Of a stretch of DNA of 64,000 bases, positions 10,317 through 21,043 are shown piece by piece; the stretch's first letter is position 1, and each line of letters opens with the position of its first letter. The stretch comes from Muscardinus avellanarius. Taxonomy: Eukaryota > Chordata > Mammalia > Rodentia > Gliridae. A program made the translations under genes and the position numbers. The notes beneath the pieces are model-generated. The model worked only from the letters and a program-made list of their open reading frames with translations. It had not been told where the DNA came from and searched no databases. Where the stretch lies: assembly GCA_963383645.1 (NCBI GenBank), contig OY726563.1, positions 38,593,831 through 38,657,830 on the forward strand. The letters run 5' to 3'.

Positions 10317-10496
10317 GAGCTGGTTGTGGTGGTGCATGCCTGTAATCACTAGGGCAGGAGGATTGCAGGTCTGAGGCCAGCCTCGGCAACTTAAGCCCTC
10401 CTCAACTTAGTAATACTCTTTCAAAAAAATAAAGTAGGACTTGGGTTATAACTCAGAGATAGAATGTCCCTGGGTTTAGTCCTCAGTACAGTAAAG
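10317..10496 (+). repeat. B1-dID SINE in old L1
   Basis: Somewhat shortened: 'agctggttgtggtggtgcat', then 'ggcaggaggattgcaggtct', then the ID half 'aactcagagatagaatgtcc'. The usual 'cagtacttgggaggctgag' block is partly deleted. Confidence 0.88.
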
Positions 10497-10537
10497 AGAA
10501 AAAAGTAAAAGAAAAGGTACAATATCTACTCCCATAG

Positions 10538-10540
<3 letters not shown>

Positions 10541-10626
<86 letters not shown>

Positions 10627-10637
10627 GGTGTGTGTGT
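10541..10637. repeat. (TC)n then (TG)n microsatellite
   Basis: About 34 TC units pass directly into about 14 TG units, ending at the ID side of the reverse SINE that follows. One interruption ('gggtg') lies near 10628. Confidence 0.95.
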
Positions 10638-10833
10638 TACTGGGGATTGAACTCGGGGGCATTCTACCTCTGAGCTATACCCCTATCCCTATTTTATTTT
10701 TTTATTTTGAAATGGGGTCTCACTAAGTTGCTGAGGGTCTTCCTAAGTTGCTGACACTGTCCTCAAACCTGCAATCCTCCAGTCTCAGCCTCTTAAATAC
10801 TGGGATTACAGGTGTGTGCCACCCCACTCAGCT
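10638..10833 (-). repeat. B1-dID SINE
   Basis: Reverse copy: 'ttactggggattgaactcgg', 'gagctatacccctatcccta', 'cactaagttgctgagggtct' and 'gtgtgtgccaccccactca'. Confidence 0.9.
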
Positions 10834-11121
10834 GCACATTTTATGTATACATCATTATTTTATATATTTAACACACTGCACATTAGGTCTATAGAACTTA
10901 TTCATCTTATAACTGCAAACTTATATCATTTAGCCATCATCACCCCATTTCCTCCACAGCCCTTTCCTGGGTAATCACCCATCTACTCTGTGTTTCCGTG
11001 AGTTTGACTCTTTTTAGATTCCATATGTGATATTTGTCTTTTTGTACCTGGATTATTCACTTAATGTAATGTGCTTCAGGTTCATCCACATAGTCATACA
11101 TGACAGAATTTCTTTCTTTAT

Positions 11122-11520
11122 ATTTTTGGTACTAGGGATTGAACCTAGGGGTATTCTAAATCTGAGCCACACCCCAAGCCCTATTTTTTTTTTAATTTTG
11201 AAAAAGGGTTGTTATCTCGCTAAGTTTCTGAGGGTCTTGTTGAATTGCTGAGACTAGTTTTTTTTTTGTGTGGTACTGGGGGTGGAACCCAGAGGCTTTC
11301 TACCTTCGGGCTATACTCCCGGACCTTTTTTATATTTTATTTGGAAACAGGGTCTCACTAAGTTGCTGGAAGCCTCATTAAGTAGCTGAGGCTGGCTTTG
11401 AACCCGTGCGATCCTCCTGTCTCAGCCTCCCAAGCGTGGGGATTACAAGCGTGCGCCACCACGCCCGGCTGCTGAGACTAGTTTTGAACCTGTGATCTTC
11501 CCCCTGTGTCAGCCTCCATG
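11122..11520 (-). repeat. B1-dID SINE split by a second SINE
   Basis: The outer copy covers 11122-11261 ('actagggattgaacctaggg') and resumes at 11486 ('gaacctgtgatcttccccct'). The gap is filled by the SINE at 11262-11470. Confidence 0.88.
11262..11470 (-). repeat. Inner SINE with perfect 15-bp TSD
   Basis: Well-preserved 'cagacct/ccggacct' subfamily copy ending 'gcgtgcgccaccacgcccgg'. The host SINE sequence 'gctgagactagtttt' is duplicated at 11247-11261 and 11471-11485, showing L1-type insertion into the older SINE. Confidence 0.93.
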
Positions 11521-12224
11521 TTTGGTGGAATTTCCTTCTTTTTAAAGGAATACTATTCCATCATATGTATGAATACCACATTTTCTTTCTCCATTCATCT
11601 GTCAATGGAGACTTAGCCTCTGTATCTTGCCTAATGTGAATAAGGCTTCAATGAACATGGATATGCAAGTCTTCGACATAATGATTGCATTTCCATTGGT
11701 TATGTACTCAAAAGTGAGATTGTAGGATCATATAGTAATTTGACTTTTAATTTTTTAAGGAAACTTCATACTGTATTCCATAATGGCTGTACCAATTTAT
11801 ATTTCATCAACAATGTATAAGGGCTCCCCTTTCTTACCTCCTTGTGGACACTTGCTTTTGACTTTCTCATAATAGCCATCCTAACAAATGTGAGGAGTAT
11901 TTCATTGTGGTTTTGACTTGCATTTCTCTGATGTTTACTGATGCTGAGCACCTTTTCATATACTTTCTGGCCATTTGTATATCTTCTTTGAAAAATGTCT
12001 ATTTGGGTTGGTTGCCCATTTAAAAGTCAAGCCATTTATTTAATTTCTTGCCCTAAAATTGTATGAATCCCTTGCATTTTTTGGATATTGACCCCTTCTT
12101 GGATATATGATTTATGAAATGTTTTCTTAGTCCATGAGTTGTCTTTTCATTTTGTTTATTGTTTCTTTGCTGAACAGAAAACTTTGTTGTTTGATGTCAA
12201 CCCATATGATCTTGTGAAAATGCC

Positions 12225-12408
12225 AAAGCCAGATGCTTGTAAGCCCAATATTTGGGAGGCTGAGACAGGAGGATAACAGGTTCGAGAAGAGCCTTGGCAA
12301 CTTAGCAAGACTTAGCAACCTAGTAAAATCTTGTTTAAAAAAAAATAATAAAGAGTCTGGGGGTGTAGCTCAGAGGTAGAATGCCTCTGGGTTTAATCCT
12401 CAGTAACA
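12225..12408 (+). repeat. B1-dID SINE at the inversion junction
   Basis: Reads 'agccagatgcttgtaagccc', 'gaggctgagacaggaggata' and 'ggtgtagctcagaggtagaa'. It begins just where the antisense arm of the surrounding L1 stops. Confidence 0.9.
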
Positions 12409-12412
12409 CACA

Positions 12413-12477
<65 letters not shown>
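12405..12477. repeat. (AC)n(GA)n microsatellite
   Basis: About 13 AC units followed by about 23 GA units, attached to the end of the plus-strand SINE. Open frames across it encode only dipeptide repeats. Confidence 0.95.
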
Positions 12478-12478
<1 letters not shown>

Positions 12479-12966
12479 AATCTTAAAATTAATACGAAAC
12501 CACGAAAGGGCTTGAATAGCTAAAGTTACCTTGAGAAAAAAGAACAAAGCTGGAGGTCTTCAAATTAATCTGTCATCAAATTATATTACAAAGTCATGTT
12601 AATTGAAACAGTATAGTATTTCTATAAAAATAGAAACAGAGACCATTGGAACAGAATTCAGAGCCCAGAAATAAACCCACACATATGTGATCAACTAGTC
12701 TTTGACAAGATGCCAAGAACACACAATCTGGAAAGGATAACCTTTTTAGTGAATGGAAAAAGTGAATATCCACATGCAAAATAATGAAATTATATTTCTA
12801 TCTTACATCAAAATGAATTAAAGATTTCAGTGTAAGATTTGAAAGTGTGAAACTCCTAGAAGAATACATGGAGGAAAATTGCCATGACATTGATTTTGGT
12901 GATGAATTTTTTAGTTATGAAACCAAAGAAATAAGTAGAACTAAAATTACAACTTAAGAAACCCCT

Positions 12967-13395
12967 TCCATTTAAAAACAAGGAACTTTTTAGAGAGGCA
13001 TTTACCATTCTTTTCTTTGATTCAATTACTTTCTTGTCTGAAATCTTCTACCTATAGTATTACATTCAAGTATTATTTTCATTTATTATTTATATTCTTT
13101 TCCTAAAATGACTTCTGACAATGGCATGCAGCTTTATAACTAAATTCATAAGAAAAACTTAATTTTTGGTTTAATAGATTTGCTGTTCTTTGCTAGTCCT
13201 TTTGTAATATAATTCACCTATCCTTATCTCTTTGTTTTCCTTATATCTCAATTGGATGGAGTTTATTTTTAAGTAAATTGTTAAGAAATACATTCATATA
13301 TATATGCACTATATTTTGAACATTTGCATTAAGTAGACTTTTTATTGTCTACACACACACAACAGATGCATAATAGGAACCAACTGATGGATAAC
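12967..13395. other. AT-rich interval, nothing recognised
   Basis: No assignable repeat and no open frame of note. A short (CA)4 run lies near 13350. Confidence 0.4.
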
Positions 13396-14297
13396 TAAAT
13401 GAATAGACACTTCACAAAAGAAGAGATGCAAATGACCAACAGATACATGAAAAAAATGTTCACATTATTAGCAATCAGGGAGATGAAAATCAAAACTACA
13501 CTGAGATTCCATCTAACCCCAATCATATTGGCAATCACCAAAAAGTCAAAAAACAGTAAATGCAGGCAAGGATAGGGAAAATAGGAACCATTCTACACTG
13601 TTGATGGGAGTGCAAATTAGCTCAGCCGCTATAAAGATCAGTGTGGAGATTCCTTAGAAAATTGGGAATGGACCCACCATAAGATCCAGATATACCACTT
13701 CTGGATATCTTTCCAAAGAGTCTGAAATCAGAGAACTACAGTAACATATGCATACCCATATTCATAGCAACACAATTCACAATAGCCAAATTATGGAACC
13801 AATCTAGGTATCCATCAAACGATGAATGGCTTACAAAATTATGGAAAATATACTCAATGGAATTATATTCAGCAATAAAGGATAATAAAATTATGTCATT
13901 TGCAATAAAATTGAAGGACCTGGAGAACATTATGTTAAGTGAGATTAGCCAATCACAGAAAGTGAAGGGCCATATGTTTTCTCTAATATGTGCAAGCTAG
14001 GGAGTAATTGAGATACCAGAGGGACTCCAGATAATGGAGGAGAAATCTCAGTGGAGCCAGGGAGGTGGTCTAAGGGCAGGGGAAGGGGAAGACTGAGGTT
14101 CATTAATGGAAATACTACCATCGACTATATGTACATATGTGAATATATCAATGTCAATCTCAGTACTTTGTATGGGGAAGGGGGGATGGGAAGAGAGTGG
14201 GGGGCACCAAGTGCTGTGTGCATGGATATCATTGTCAACATGATTTACATTATGATGTGGGCCTATAATGCACCAATAAAAGCTTATTAAAAATAAA
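13396..14297 (+). mobile_element. 5'-truncated L1, ORF2 end plus 3' UTR
   Basis: Begins in the ORF2 C-terminal region ('gaatagacacttcacaaaag', 'tgaaaatcaaaactacactg') and passes through 'ctggagaacattatgttaag' to a purine-rich 3' UTR ('ggggaaggggggatggg'). It ends 'cctataatgcaccaataaaa'. Several stops break the ORF2 frame. The long antisense frames at 14048-14344 are artefacts. Confidence 0.8.
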
Positions 14298-14514
14298 TTG
14301 TTGCTCATCCATATGTAATATTGTTTTTCTCTAGTTGCTCTCAAAGTTTTTTTTTATTTTTTTGTTTCAACAGTTTAATCATGCTACCTTTGAGCAAGAA
14401 TTTCCTTTGGTTTATCTAATTTGGCATTTGTAGAACTTGTCTAATTTATAATATTATATTGTATACCAGAATTGGAAAGCTCCCCACCATTATTTATTTG
14501 AAAAAAAATTTTTT

Positions 14515-14698
14515 TGGTGGTACTGGGGTTCCTGGAAGCCCTTCTACCTCTGGGCTACACTCCCAGACCTATTTTATATATTTTTAAATTTGGAAACAGG
14601 GTCTCTTAATCCAGCGAGTCTGGCTTTGAACTTGTGTGATCCTCCTGTCTTTGCCTCCCGAGCACGGGGATTACAAGCGTGCGCCATCACGCCCAGCC
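14515..14698 (-). repeat. SINE, 'ggttcctggaagccc' subfamily
   Basis: Reverse copy of the subfamily that has 'ttcctggaagcccttctacc' in its ID half and 'cttaatccagcgagtctggc' in its left half. It ends 'gcgtgcgccatcacgcccag' and keeps several CpGs. Confidence 0.92.
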
Positions 14699-14822
14699 TT
14701 TTTTTAGTTTTGAACCACCCTCTTTCATCTCTCATTCTGGTACTCCAATGATACAACCGTTCGATCTTTTGATATCATTCCATAGTAAATGAGGCTTTAT
14801 TCTTAAAACAAAATCTTTCTCA

Positions 14823-15046
14823 GCTAGGAGTGGTGGCATATGTTTGTAATCCCAGTACTTGGGAGGCTGAGACAAGAAGATCACAGGTTCGAAGCCAGCC
14901 TCAGCAATCTAGTGAGACCCTCAAGTTAGTGAGACCCTGTTTCAAATAAAAAATAAAAAATAAAAAATAAAAAATAAAAAATAAAATAGGGCTGGGGTGT
15001 AGTTCAGAGGTAGAATGCTCCCAGGTTCAATCTCCAGTGCCACAAG
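14823..15046 (+). repeat. B1-dID SINE with expanded A-rich linker
   Basis: The linker between the two halves contains about seven 'aaaataa'-type repeats (14946-14988), a microsatellite born inside the SINE. Both halves are otherwise standard ('agctaggagtggtggcatat'; 'ggtgtagttcagaggtagaa'). A GAGA/GAGC-rich run follows to 15099. Confidence 0.92.
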
Positions 15047-15104
15047 GGAAAGATAAATAAAGAGAGAGAGTGAGAGCGAGAGCGAGAGAGCGAGAGATCT
15101 TTTT

Positions 15105-15440
15105 TAATGTTTATTTTAGATAATACTTATTGATCTATCATTGAGTTCAGTGTTTCCTGTGCCATTCTGCTGTTGAGTCCATCTAGGAATTTAATTTTTT
15201 CACATATTGTATTTTTTGTTTTAAAATTTCAATTGTTTTTGCAGTTTGTATTTCTCTGCTGAGAATTTTCATTTGTATAAAATGTTTTTACCTTTATTCC
15301 ACTGAGCATAAGCTATAAAGTTGCTATCACTGAGCAGAGCTACAATGGTTGCTAAAGTCTTTGACATTTCCATTATCTGGAGCATCGCAGAATAAGCATC
15401 TGTTGAGTACTGATTACATTTAAAAAGTTATTTTGCCTAA
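15105..15440 (-). repeat. Old LINE-1 related sequence, antisense
   Basis: Text such as 'cacatattgtattttttgtt', 'gtatttctctgctgagaatt' and 'ctaaagtctttgacatttcc' resembles a common antisense segment of ancient L1/HAL1 elements. Boundaries are uncertain. Confidence 0.4.
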
Positions 15441-15475
15441 TTTTCCCTTATGCTGTCTGTCTTTTACTTTTACTT

Positions 15476-15665
15476 TTTTTGAGGGTACTAGGGATCGAAC
15501 CTAGAGGCTTTCTACCTTTGAGCTATATCCCTAGCTCATTTTATTTTTTATAAAAATAAGTTGTTGAGGGTCTTGCTAAGTTTCTGAGACTGGCATCAAA
15601 CCTGTTATCCTCCTGTCTCAGCTTTCTAAATCCTTGGATTACAGGTATGCACCACCACACACAGA
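15476..15665 (-). repeat. B1-dID SINE
   Basis: Reverse copy: 'ggtactagggatcgaaccta', 'gagctatatccctagctcat', 'ggattacaggtatgcaccac'. Confidence 0.88.
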
Positions 15666-15704
15666 TGAGAAAGACATTTTTAAAGAAGAATAAAGCCTCA
15701 GGTA

Positions 15705-15884
15705 CACGGATTACAGGTACTATGAGTTACAGGTATGAACCACCATGCCCAGCTCCCTTAGACTTTTTAAAAATTTGAAACAGGATCTTACTACTTGCTG
15801 AGGCTGCCCTTGAACCTTCCCTCCTCCTGTCTCAGACTTGCACGTACTGGGAGTAGAGGCATGTGCCACTATGCCTGGCTCTAT
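15705..15884 (-). repeat. Two SINE fragments
   Basis: A B1-half end ('gaaccaccatgcccagctcc', 15705-15757) is followed by another left half without its ID part ('aacaggatcttactacttgc' to 'catgtgccactatgcctggc'). They may be one SINE with a duplicated end. Confidence 0.7.
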
Positions 15885-16505
15885 GCTGTCTATCTTTTTC
15901 TTATTGGTTAGTAGTAATTCTTTGCTTTATTCAGAAAATGAGTTCTTTTGGAATATAAGTATCATGAATATCCTTTATCACTTTGTGAACTGCCCTTGCA
16001 GTTTCTTTATAGTCACTTTTGAAAGGTATAAGTTCATATATATGTATATATGTCCTGGAGATTGAACTCAGGGCATTTTACCTCCAAGATACAGCCAGCC
16101 CTGTCTTTCATTTTTTTATTGAGAAACAGGGTCTCACTAGGTTGCTGAGAGTCTCACTAGTTGTTGAAGTTGAATGTGAACCTCCTAAGTATTGGGAATA
16201 CAGGCGTATACATCACCACACCCAGCTGAAAAATTCTTAATTTTAATGTAAACCTATTTGTATTTTGCTCTTTTGTGGCTAATGCTTTCATAACCTGTTT
16301 AAGAAATCTTTGCCTATTCTAGAGTGGTTCCCTCTGGAAATATTTATTGTTTTACCTTTTGCATTTGATTATAAAATCTATATGCATTTAAAAAAACAAA
16401 GAGCGATCTAAACATGAGATACATTGTTTTTCATATGGCTATAACTTATCCAGCATAATTAGTTTAAAATTTCATCCTGTCCCCACTGAACTGCACTGCA
16501 GAGTG
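15885..16505 (-). repeat. Old L1 ORF2, antisense, split by a SINE
   Basis: After the SINE at 16048-16228 the text 'aagaaatctttgcctattct' and 'tattgttttaccttttgcat' matches the complement of an ancient L1 ORF2. The following 'catatggctataacttatcc' and 'ccccactgaactgcactg' continue it in order. Confidence 0.55.
16048..16228 (-). repeat. B1-dID SINE
   Basis: Reverse copy: 'cctggagattgaactcaggg', 'gggtctcactaggttgctga', and 'atacatcaccacacccagct'. The left half is partly deleted. Confidence 0.88.
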
Positions 16506-17050
16506 ATAGACATTACTTAGCATTTTTACTTGGAAACCATTAGTGATAATTCTTAATTAAGCATTTTGACTTGGAACTAATCCTGTCTAATATAAGTAGT
16601 TTGTGGGGAGATGTCATTTCTAGTGAAGATTTTCTTAGTAGAGGTAGGTAATTCTATGTGAGATCACTTGTCACTCTATAAATAGAATTCAATTTGAGAA
16701 GCTTATAATATTTATAAATCCAGTCTTACAGTTCGGTAGAAAGTTATAGCATAATTTTGATAATGTTTCTAAAGGTCTTTAAGGGCTTAGACAAGCCACC
16801 ACTATTGCAACCTTGTAACCTTATTTCAAAAATCGGATCCTGTTTCCAGACCATGTGCCACATATGAATTTGGTGCATAGCAGCATATTTATACAGTTAA
16901 GATTTGAGAAAGGAAATGAGAAAGGAGCCCATGAGTCTACGTATTGGGATCTAAAAAGTCATAATTATCACCTGAAGTGACCAAGCTCTGAGAAATGTAT
17001 TCCCATTTTTCTAAATCATATTCTAGCAAATGAATGGTGTCATTAATGGT
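16506..17050. other. Apparently unique sequence
   Basis: No transposon landmark recognised and no open frame above about 60 codons. Two near-repeats ('cattacttagcatttttact' and 'cttaattaagcattttgact', 40 bp apart) suggest a small internal duplication. Confidence 0.45.
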
Positions 17051-17054
17051 GAGA

Positions 17055-17602
17055 AATACAGTTGTTCCTTAGTATCCATGCAGGTTGGTTTCAGGGCCCG
17101 TTGAAGATATTAGAATCCATGGATGCTCAAGTCCCTTGTATAAAATAATGTAATGTTTGCATATAAGTTATGCACATCTTTTGTATACTTTAAATCATCT
17201 CTATTACTTCTAACAATTATTACAATGTAAATGCTATGTAAATAATTGCTTTACTATATTGTTTAAGGAATAATGACAAGGTAAAATTCCATACATGTTC
17301 AGATGTAATTTTTTTTTGTAGTAGGGATTGAACCCAGGAGCAATATACCTCTGAGCTACACCCCCACACCTATTTTATGTTTCATTTGGAAACAGGGCCT
17401 TGCTAAGTCGCTGAGGTTCTCACTAAGTTACTAATGCTGTCCTTAAACCTGCAATCCTCTTGTCTCAGTCTCCTAAGTACTTGGATTACAGGTATGGGCC
17501 AAAATGCCTAGTGAAGATGCAATTTTAAAAATAGTTTTAATGGGCAATTGGTTGAATATGCCAATATGGAACCCATGGATATAGAAGGCTGGATGAATTA
17601 AT
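17055..17602. mobile_element. Tigger/pogo-like non-autonomous DNA transposon
   Basis: The left arm (17055-17300) reads 'ttccttagtatccatgcagg', 'atccatggatgctcaagtcc' and 'aaatgctatgtaaataattg'. The right arm (17515-17602) reads 'tggttgaatatgccaatatg' and 'aacccatggatatagaaggc'. The ends are partly complementary ('tatccatg'/'catggata'), as in a terminal-inverted-repeat element, and the text matches a common mammalian MER/Tigger-type repeat. A SINE splits the arms. It has no transposase frame. Confidence 0.6.
17313..17514 (-). repeat. B1-dID SINE inserted in the DNA transposon
   Basis: Reverse copy from 'gtagtagggattgaacccag' to 'gggccaaaatgcctagtg'. Target duplication: 'agatgtaatttt' (17301-17312) and 'agatgcaatttt' (17515-17526), one mismatch. 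Confidence 0.9.
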
Positions 17603-18018
17603 ATTTGGGCCTCTCTCCTAGGGATGATATTTATTCAGGATGTAGAACTAGTATTTGTATGATTCTGGAGAGTGGTGGGAACTGAAACCAGTACTGCTTG
17701 TTGGTATAAAAAGTGTCTGAGTTCAGACCTAGCTGTGTTTTGGGGCCATTAAAGAGCAATACCTTGGAGTGCCACTTGGATGAGTGTATTGGCTGCATTT
17801 ATACAGTGTTAGAGTTGATTACTTTGCCCAACATTGTATTTGCTGTGGAGGGCATATGTGGATTTTCTCCAATTTTCAATTTTGTTCAGATAAGCTTATC
17901 ATTTAATTTGGAAACTATATAGTTTCTATTTGGGTCCTATGTACTGCCATTTAGAAAATGTAATCTGATAATTTTCACCTAGCAGGAGATGATTTTGATC
18001 TGATAGAAAACTAATAAG
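17603..18018. other. Apparently unique sequence
   Basis: Contains a 69-codon open frame (17713-17922) with no recognised domain and no splice-site support. Nothing else seen. Confidence 0.45.
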
Positions 18019-18019
18019 C

Positions 18020-18245
18020 AGCCCAGCGTGGTGGCGCATGTTTGTAATCCCAGCATTTGGGAGGATGAGACTGGAGGATCACAGTTTGTGGACAGCCTCA
18101 GCTATTTAGTGAGGCCCTCTGCAGCTTAGTGAGACCCTGATTCAAAAAAAGTATAAAAAATAGGGCGGGGGGTATAACTTGGGGGTCGAATGCCCCTGGG
18201 TTCCATCCCCAGAACCACAAAAAAAAAAAAGAAAGAAAACAAATA
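18020..18245 (+). repeat. B1-dID SINE
   Basis: Complete: 'gcccagcgtggtggcgcatg', 'agcctcagctatttagtgag', 'gcccctgggttccatcccc', and an A-rich tail. Confidence 0.92.
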
Positions 18246-18250
18246 ATCAG

Positions 18251-18464
18251 CCTGGCATGGTGACATGTGTCTGTAAACCCAGTACTTGGGAGACTGAAAC
18301 AAGAGAATTGCAAGTTTGAGGCCAGCCTCAGCACCTTAGCAAGGTCCTCAACACTTAGTGAAACCCTGCTTCCAAACAAAAAAAATAAAAAATAAAAAGG
18401 GCTGGGGGTAGATTTCAAAGGTTGAATGCCTCTGGGTTCAGTTCCCAGTACCAAAAAGAGAGGA
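18251..18464 (+). repeat. B1-dID SINE, head-to-tail with the previous copy
   Basis: Second copy in the same orientation only about 5 bp after the first ends: 'gcctggcatggtgacatgtg' to 'gcctctgggttcagttccc'. It probably inserted into the A-tail of the first. Confidence 0.9.
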
Positions 18465-18514
18465 GGATGGTGGGGGTAGCTCAGAGGGAGAATGCCCCCT
18501 GGGTTCAATCCCCA

Positions 18515-18515
<1 letters not shown>
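18465..18515 (+). repeat. Extra ID-like half unit
   Basis: 'gtgggggtagctcagaggga' and 'gccccctgggttcaatcccc' repeat the right half of the SINE just upstream without a left half. It is a tail duplication or the remnant of a third copy. Confidence 0.85.

Positions 18516-18564
<49 letters not shown>
18516..18564. repeat. (TA)n microsatellite
   Basis: About 22 TA units following the B box of the extra ID unit. It creates artificial Tyr-Ile open frames on both strands. Confidence 0.95.
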
Positions 18565-18565
<1 letters not shown>

Positions 18566-19104
18566 AATAAAAAAAATTTGGTGATCTGGAGAAGGGAATT
18601 TGTTTAAATGATTCATTTAAACTTTAATTTTACTAAGGACAACCAAGACTCAATAAAGCTCAATTTTGTTATGTGACTTTAAAAAATTGCTGCTTAATGC
18701 CAAATATAGTGTTTTAATTATATCATATATTATTATTTTTGTGTCTTGTCATACTTTCTATGGTATGATATCCCAGGATCAGACTTTACTTTTTTTTAAA
18801 AAAAATGCTTTGTCTAAATTCTGGCTATTCTGTGTGCTTTATTATTATTATTTTGCCTAAATTCCACAAGCAAATCTGTATTGCTTGGAAATTAATTGGT
18901 GAGGTCAGTCTGAATTAATAGAATATCTAAATTATGCAGTTGAAAATATGTTATAATTTTCCTGGGTAAATAATTTAGATCAGTTAAACTTCTGATTGTG
19001 GGTGAGGGGAATGTGGAAGGTCAGGGACTGGGATGATGAACATCAATTACAATACAGCCTTGGGTCCTGTGGTACCATCAAGGACCAACCATATTTAATT
19101 CCAT
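18565..19104. other. AT-rich interval, nothing recognised
   Basis: No transposon landmarks. A poly(T)/poly(A) palindrome lies near 18791 ('ttttttttaaaaaaaa'). Confidence 0.4.
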
Positions 19105-19441
19105 TGTAATATTTTGGATTTGTAATGTTCCCCAAGACCTCATGGAGAGTAGGCAGCCATATTGGAAGTGGGGCTTGATTGAAGAGGGGTCCCTGTAGGT
19201 GTAGCCTTGGGGACTACATATGGTTCCTCCTCTCCTTGTTCTCCTTCTTGCTCCTTGCCTGCATGATGTGAGATCATAACCCTTGCACTCTCTTTCTACC
19301 ATTCCCTGAGCTCCACAGATCTGGCCTGACATGGAATGAACCTCTGAAATCTCCAAACTGTGAGCAAATAAATCTTCTTTCTTCTAAGTTGTGTGTGGTC
19401 AGGCTTATTGGGTTGTAGCAGTAAGAATGCTGAATGAGACA
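19105..19441 (+). repeat. MaLR-type LTR (ERVL-MaLR)
   Basis: The order is typical of MaLR LTRs: 'ggggcttgattgaagagggg', then 'aagatcataaccc'-like central text with 'ctctttctaccattccctga', 'ccaaactgtgagcaaataaa' with the polyadenylation signal, and the 3' end 'gtagcagtaagaatgctgaa'. There is no internal retroviral sequence on either side, so it appears to be solo. Confidence 0.65.
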
Positions 19442-19744
19442 TCCACTAACCCTTCTGTGGCAAGTCTTTTTATTAGAGGCTGCAGCTGGTAACTATTTTG
19501 AAGAGTTAGTGACTGACATGGCTACCACTTTGAAGATTCCACTTGAGCAGAAGCACATCTGGGTCACGCAAGGGACAGGCTATAGAGGGTGCTGTTTTGC
19601 ATTCTATGTCACATTTCCTTGACTTTGGCTGTGGCAGATAGTTCTTATACATACTGCCAACATTCTAGCTCGACCATCCCCAATGCTTCTTGGCTGTTCT
19701 GCTTTAAAGCTTTCTCTGAATAGCTTGCTCAATCCATCTGGAGG
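19442..19744. other. Unique sequence with an unrecognised 62-codon frame
   Basis: A frame at 19434-19622 starts at an ATG in the LTR end and reads through 'gaagagttagtgactgacat'. Its amino-acid composition is ordinary, but I recognise no family. 'ctttttattag' just upstream could be a splice acceptor. Support is weak. Confidence 0.3.
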
Positions 19745-19895
19745 ACCAAGGGAATTGGAGGATCATAGGTTGGAGACTAACCTCAGCAACTTAGTGAGGA
19801 CCTCAGCAACTTAGCAAGACCCCATTTCCAAATGAAAAATAAAACAGGACTAGGGGTGTAGACCAGAGGTAGAATGCCTATGGGTTCAATTCCAG

Positions 19896-19898
<3 letters not shown>
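19745..19898 (+). repeat. B1-dID SINE, 5' truncated
   Basis: Starts in the left half ('attggaggatcataggttgg'), has two 'agcaacttag' blocks and the ID half 'ggtgtagaccagaggtagaa'. Confidence 0.88.
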
Positions 19899-19957
<59 letters not shown>

Positions 19958-19983
19958 CCTCCCTCCCTCCCTCCCTCCCTCCC
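19899..19983. repeat. (CT)n then (CCCT)n microsatellite
   Basis: About 27 CT units become about 8 CCCT units. The run extends directly from the B-box end of the preceding SINE. Confidence 0.95.
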
Positions 19984-20265
19984 TGAGGAGAGAATTGGTA
20001 GAAAAATACTTTAGTCTCTGTTCTTCAGAAGTATAATTCTAAGATACCATTTAATGTGGCTTTGGAGAGGATCCTCGGTGGCCTCAGTTTCTCACAAAGG
20101 TAGCTAGCTCAACAACACATCCTGTATTAGCTTTTTTTCTTTCTTCATCTCACTCCCCCACACCTTCATTCCTGCTTCTATGAACCACTTCTAATTAAGC
20201 CATTAAGTTCCACTTATTGTCTAAATTTTCCAGCAATCATGAAAATTTTCTTATGTCCTCAAATA

Positions 20266-20905
20266 TTCTTTATTTTTATTCCTTTATTGGTGTATTGTAA
20301 GTATATATCATAGTGAGATTCAAAGTGATAGGAACATATGGGCACACAGCACTTGGTGTGCTTCTCTCCACATCCCATCGCGCTCTGCTCCCTTTTCTCC
20401 CTCCCTCTACATGTTAGTACAATTAGCCATGATACCTTCATACATGGATATGTTATTTGAACTGTTTCCTTCTTCAGTTCTCCTTTCTCTTTCCCCAACT
20501 GCCTTCTACTATTCTACTGGCCTCTCTCCTCATTTATCTGAAGTCCCTTTTGTATCTTATTTTCTTTCTACCTTCCACATATGAGAGAAAACATATGACC
20601 CTAGACTTACTTAGACTGGCAAATCTCACTTAGCATGATATTCTCTAGTTTCATCCATTTTCCAATTATTATATATCATATATAATTACTATATTTCTCA
20701 GTTTCATCTGATTATGAAAATGACATAATTTCATTCTTTATGACTGAATAAAATTCCATTGTATGTACATACTACATTTTCTTTATCCATTCCTTTATTG
20801 GTAGATACCTAGATTGGCTCCATACTTTGGCTATTGTGAATTGTGCTGTTATAAACATGAGTATACATGTATCACTATAATCTGACTTTAATTCTTTTGG
20901 AAAGA
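20266..20905 (-). mobile_element. 5'-truncated L1 3' end
   Basis: The plus strand opens 'tattcctttattggtgtatt' (complement of '...caataaa'), then shows a pyrimidine-rich 3' UTR complement and the ORF2 C-terminal landmarks 'actgaataaaattccattgt' and 'ggctattgtgaattgtgctg'. A small AT-rich duplication lies near 20669 ('tatatatcatatataatt'). Confidence 0.78.
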
Positions 20906-20998
20906 CATCATATGACCCAGCCTAAACACTCTATAAAAATTTAAATATTGATTAAATGTTTGGTTTGTTGGTTTTATTATTGTCATTCTCCATTTCTC

Positions 20999-21003
<5 letters not shown>

Positions 21004-21041
<38 letters not shown>
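21004..21041. repeat. (TC)n microsatellite
   Basis: About 19 TC units adjoining the ID end of the reverse SINE that follows. Confidence 0.95.

Positions 21042-21042
<1 letters not shown>

Positions 21043-21043
<1 letters not shown>

Larger units (their letters stand above)
10137..12966 (-). mobile_element. Ancient L1 with 5' inversion (twin priming)
   Basis: From 10137 to 12224 the plus strand is the complement of an L1 3' UTR and the last part of ORF2 (landmarks 'ggttcatccacatagtcata', 'ggctgtaccaatttatattt', 'gccatttgtatatcttcttt'). From 12478 to 12966 the orientation flips to sense ORF2 ('agcccagaaataaacccaca', 'ctagtctttgacaagatgcc'). The sense piece is the part of ORF2 that should lie just 5' of the antisense piece, and its far end meets the expected join. 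That geometry is what twin-primed reverse transcription leaves. Four SINEs and one (TC)n/(TG)n run sit inside the antisense arm, and a fifth SINE with an (AC)n(GA)n tail lies at the junction. All frames are dead. Confidence 0.75.

Noticed and set aside
18098..18616. 172-codon minus-strand frame with a Tyr-Ile run
   Set aside because: Spans three SINE units and a (TA)n microsatellite; no independent coding signal.
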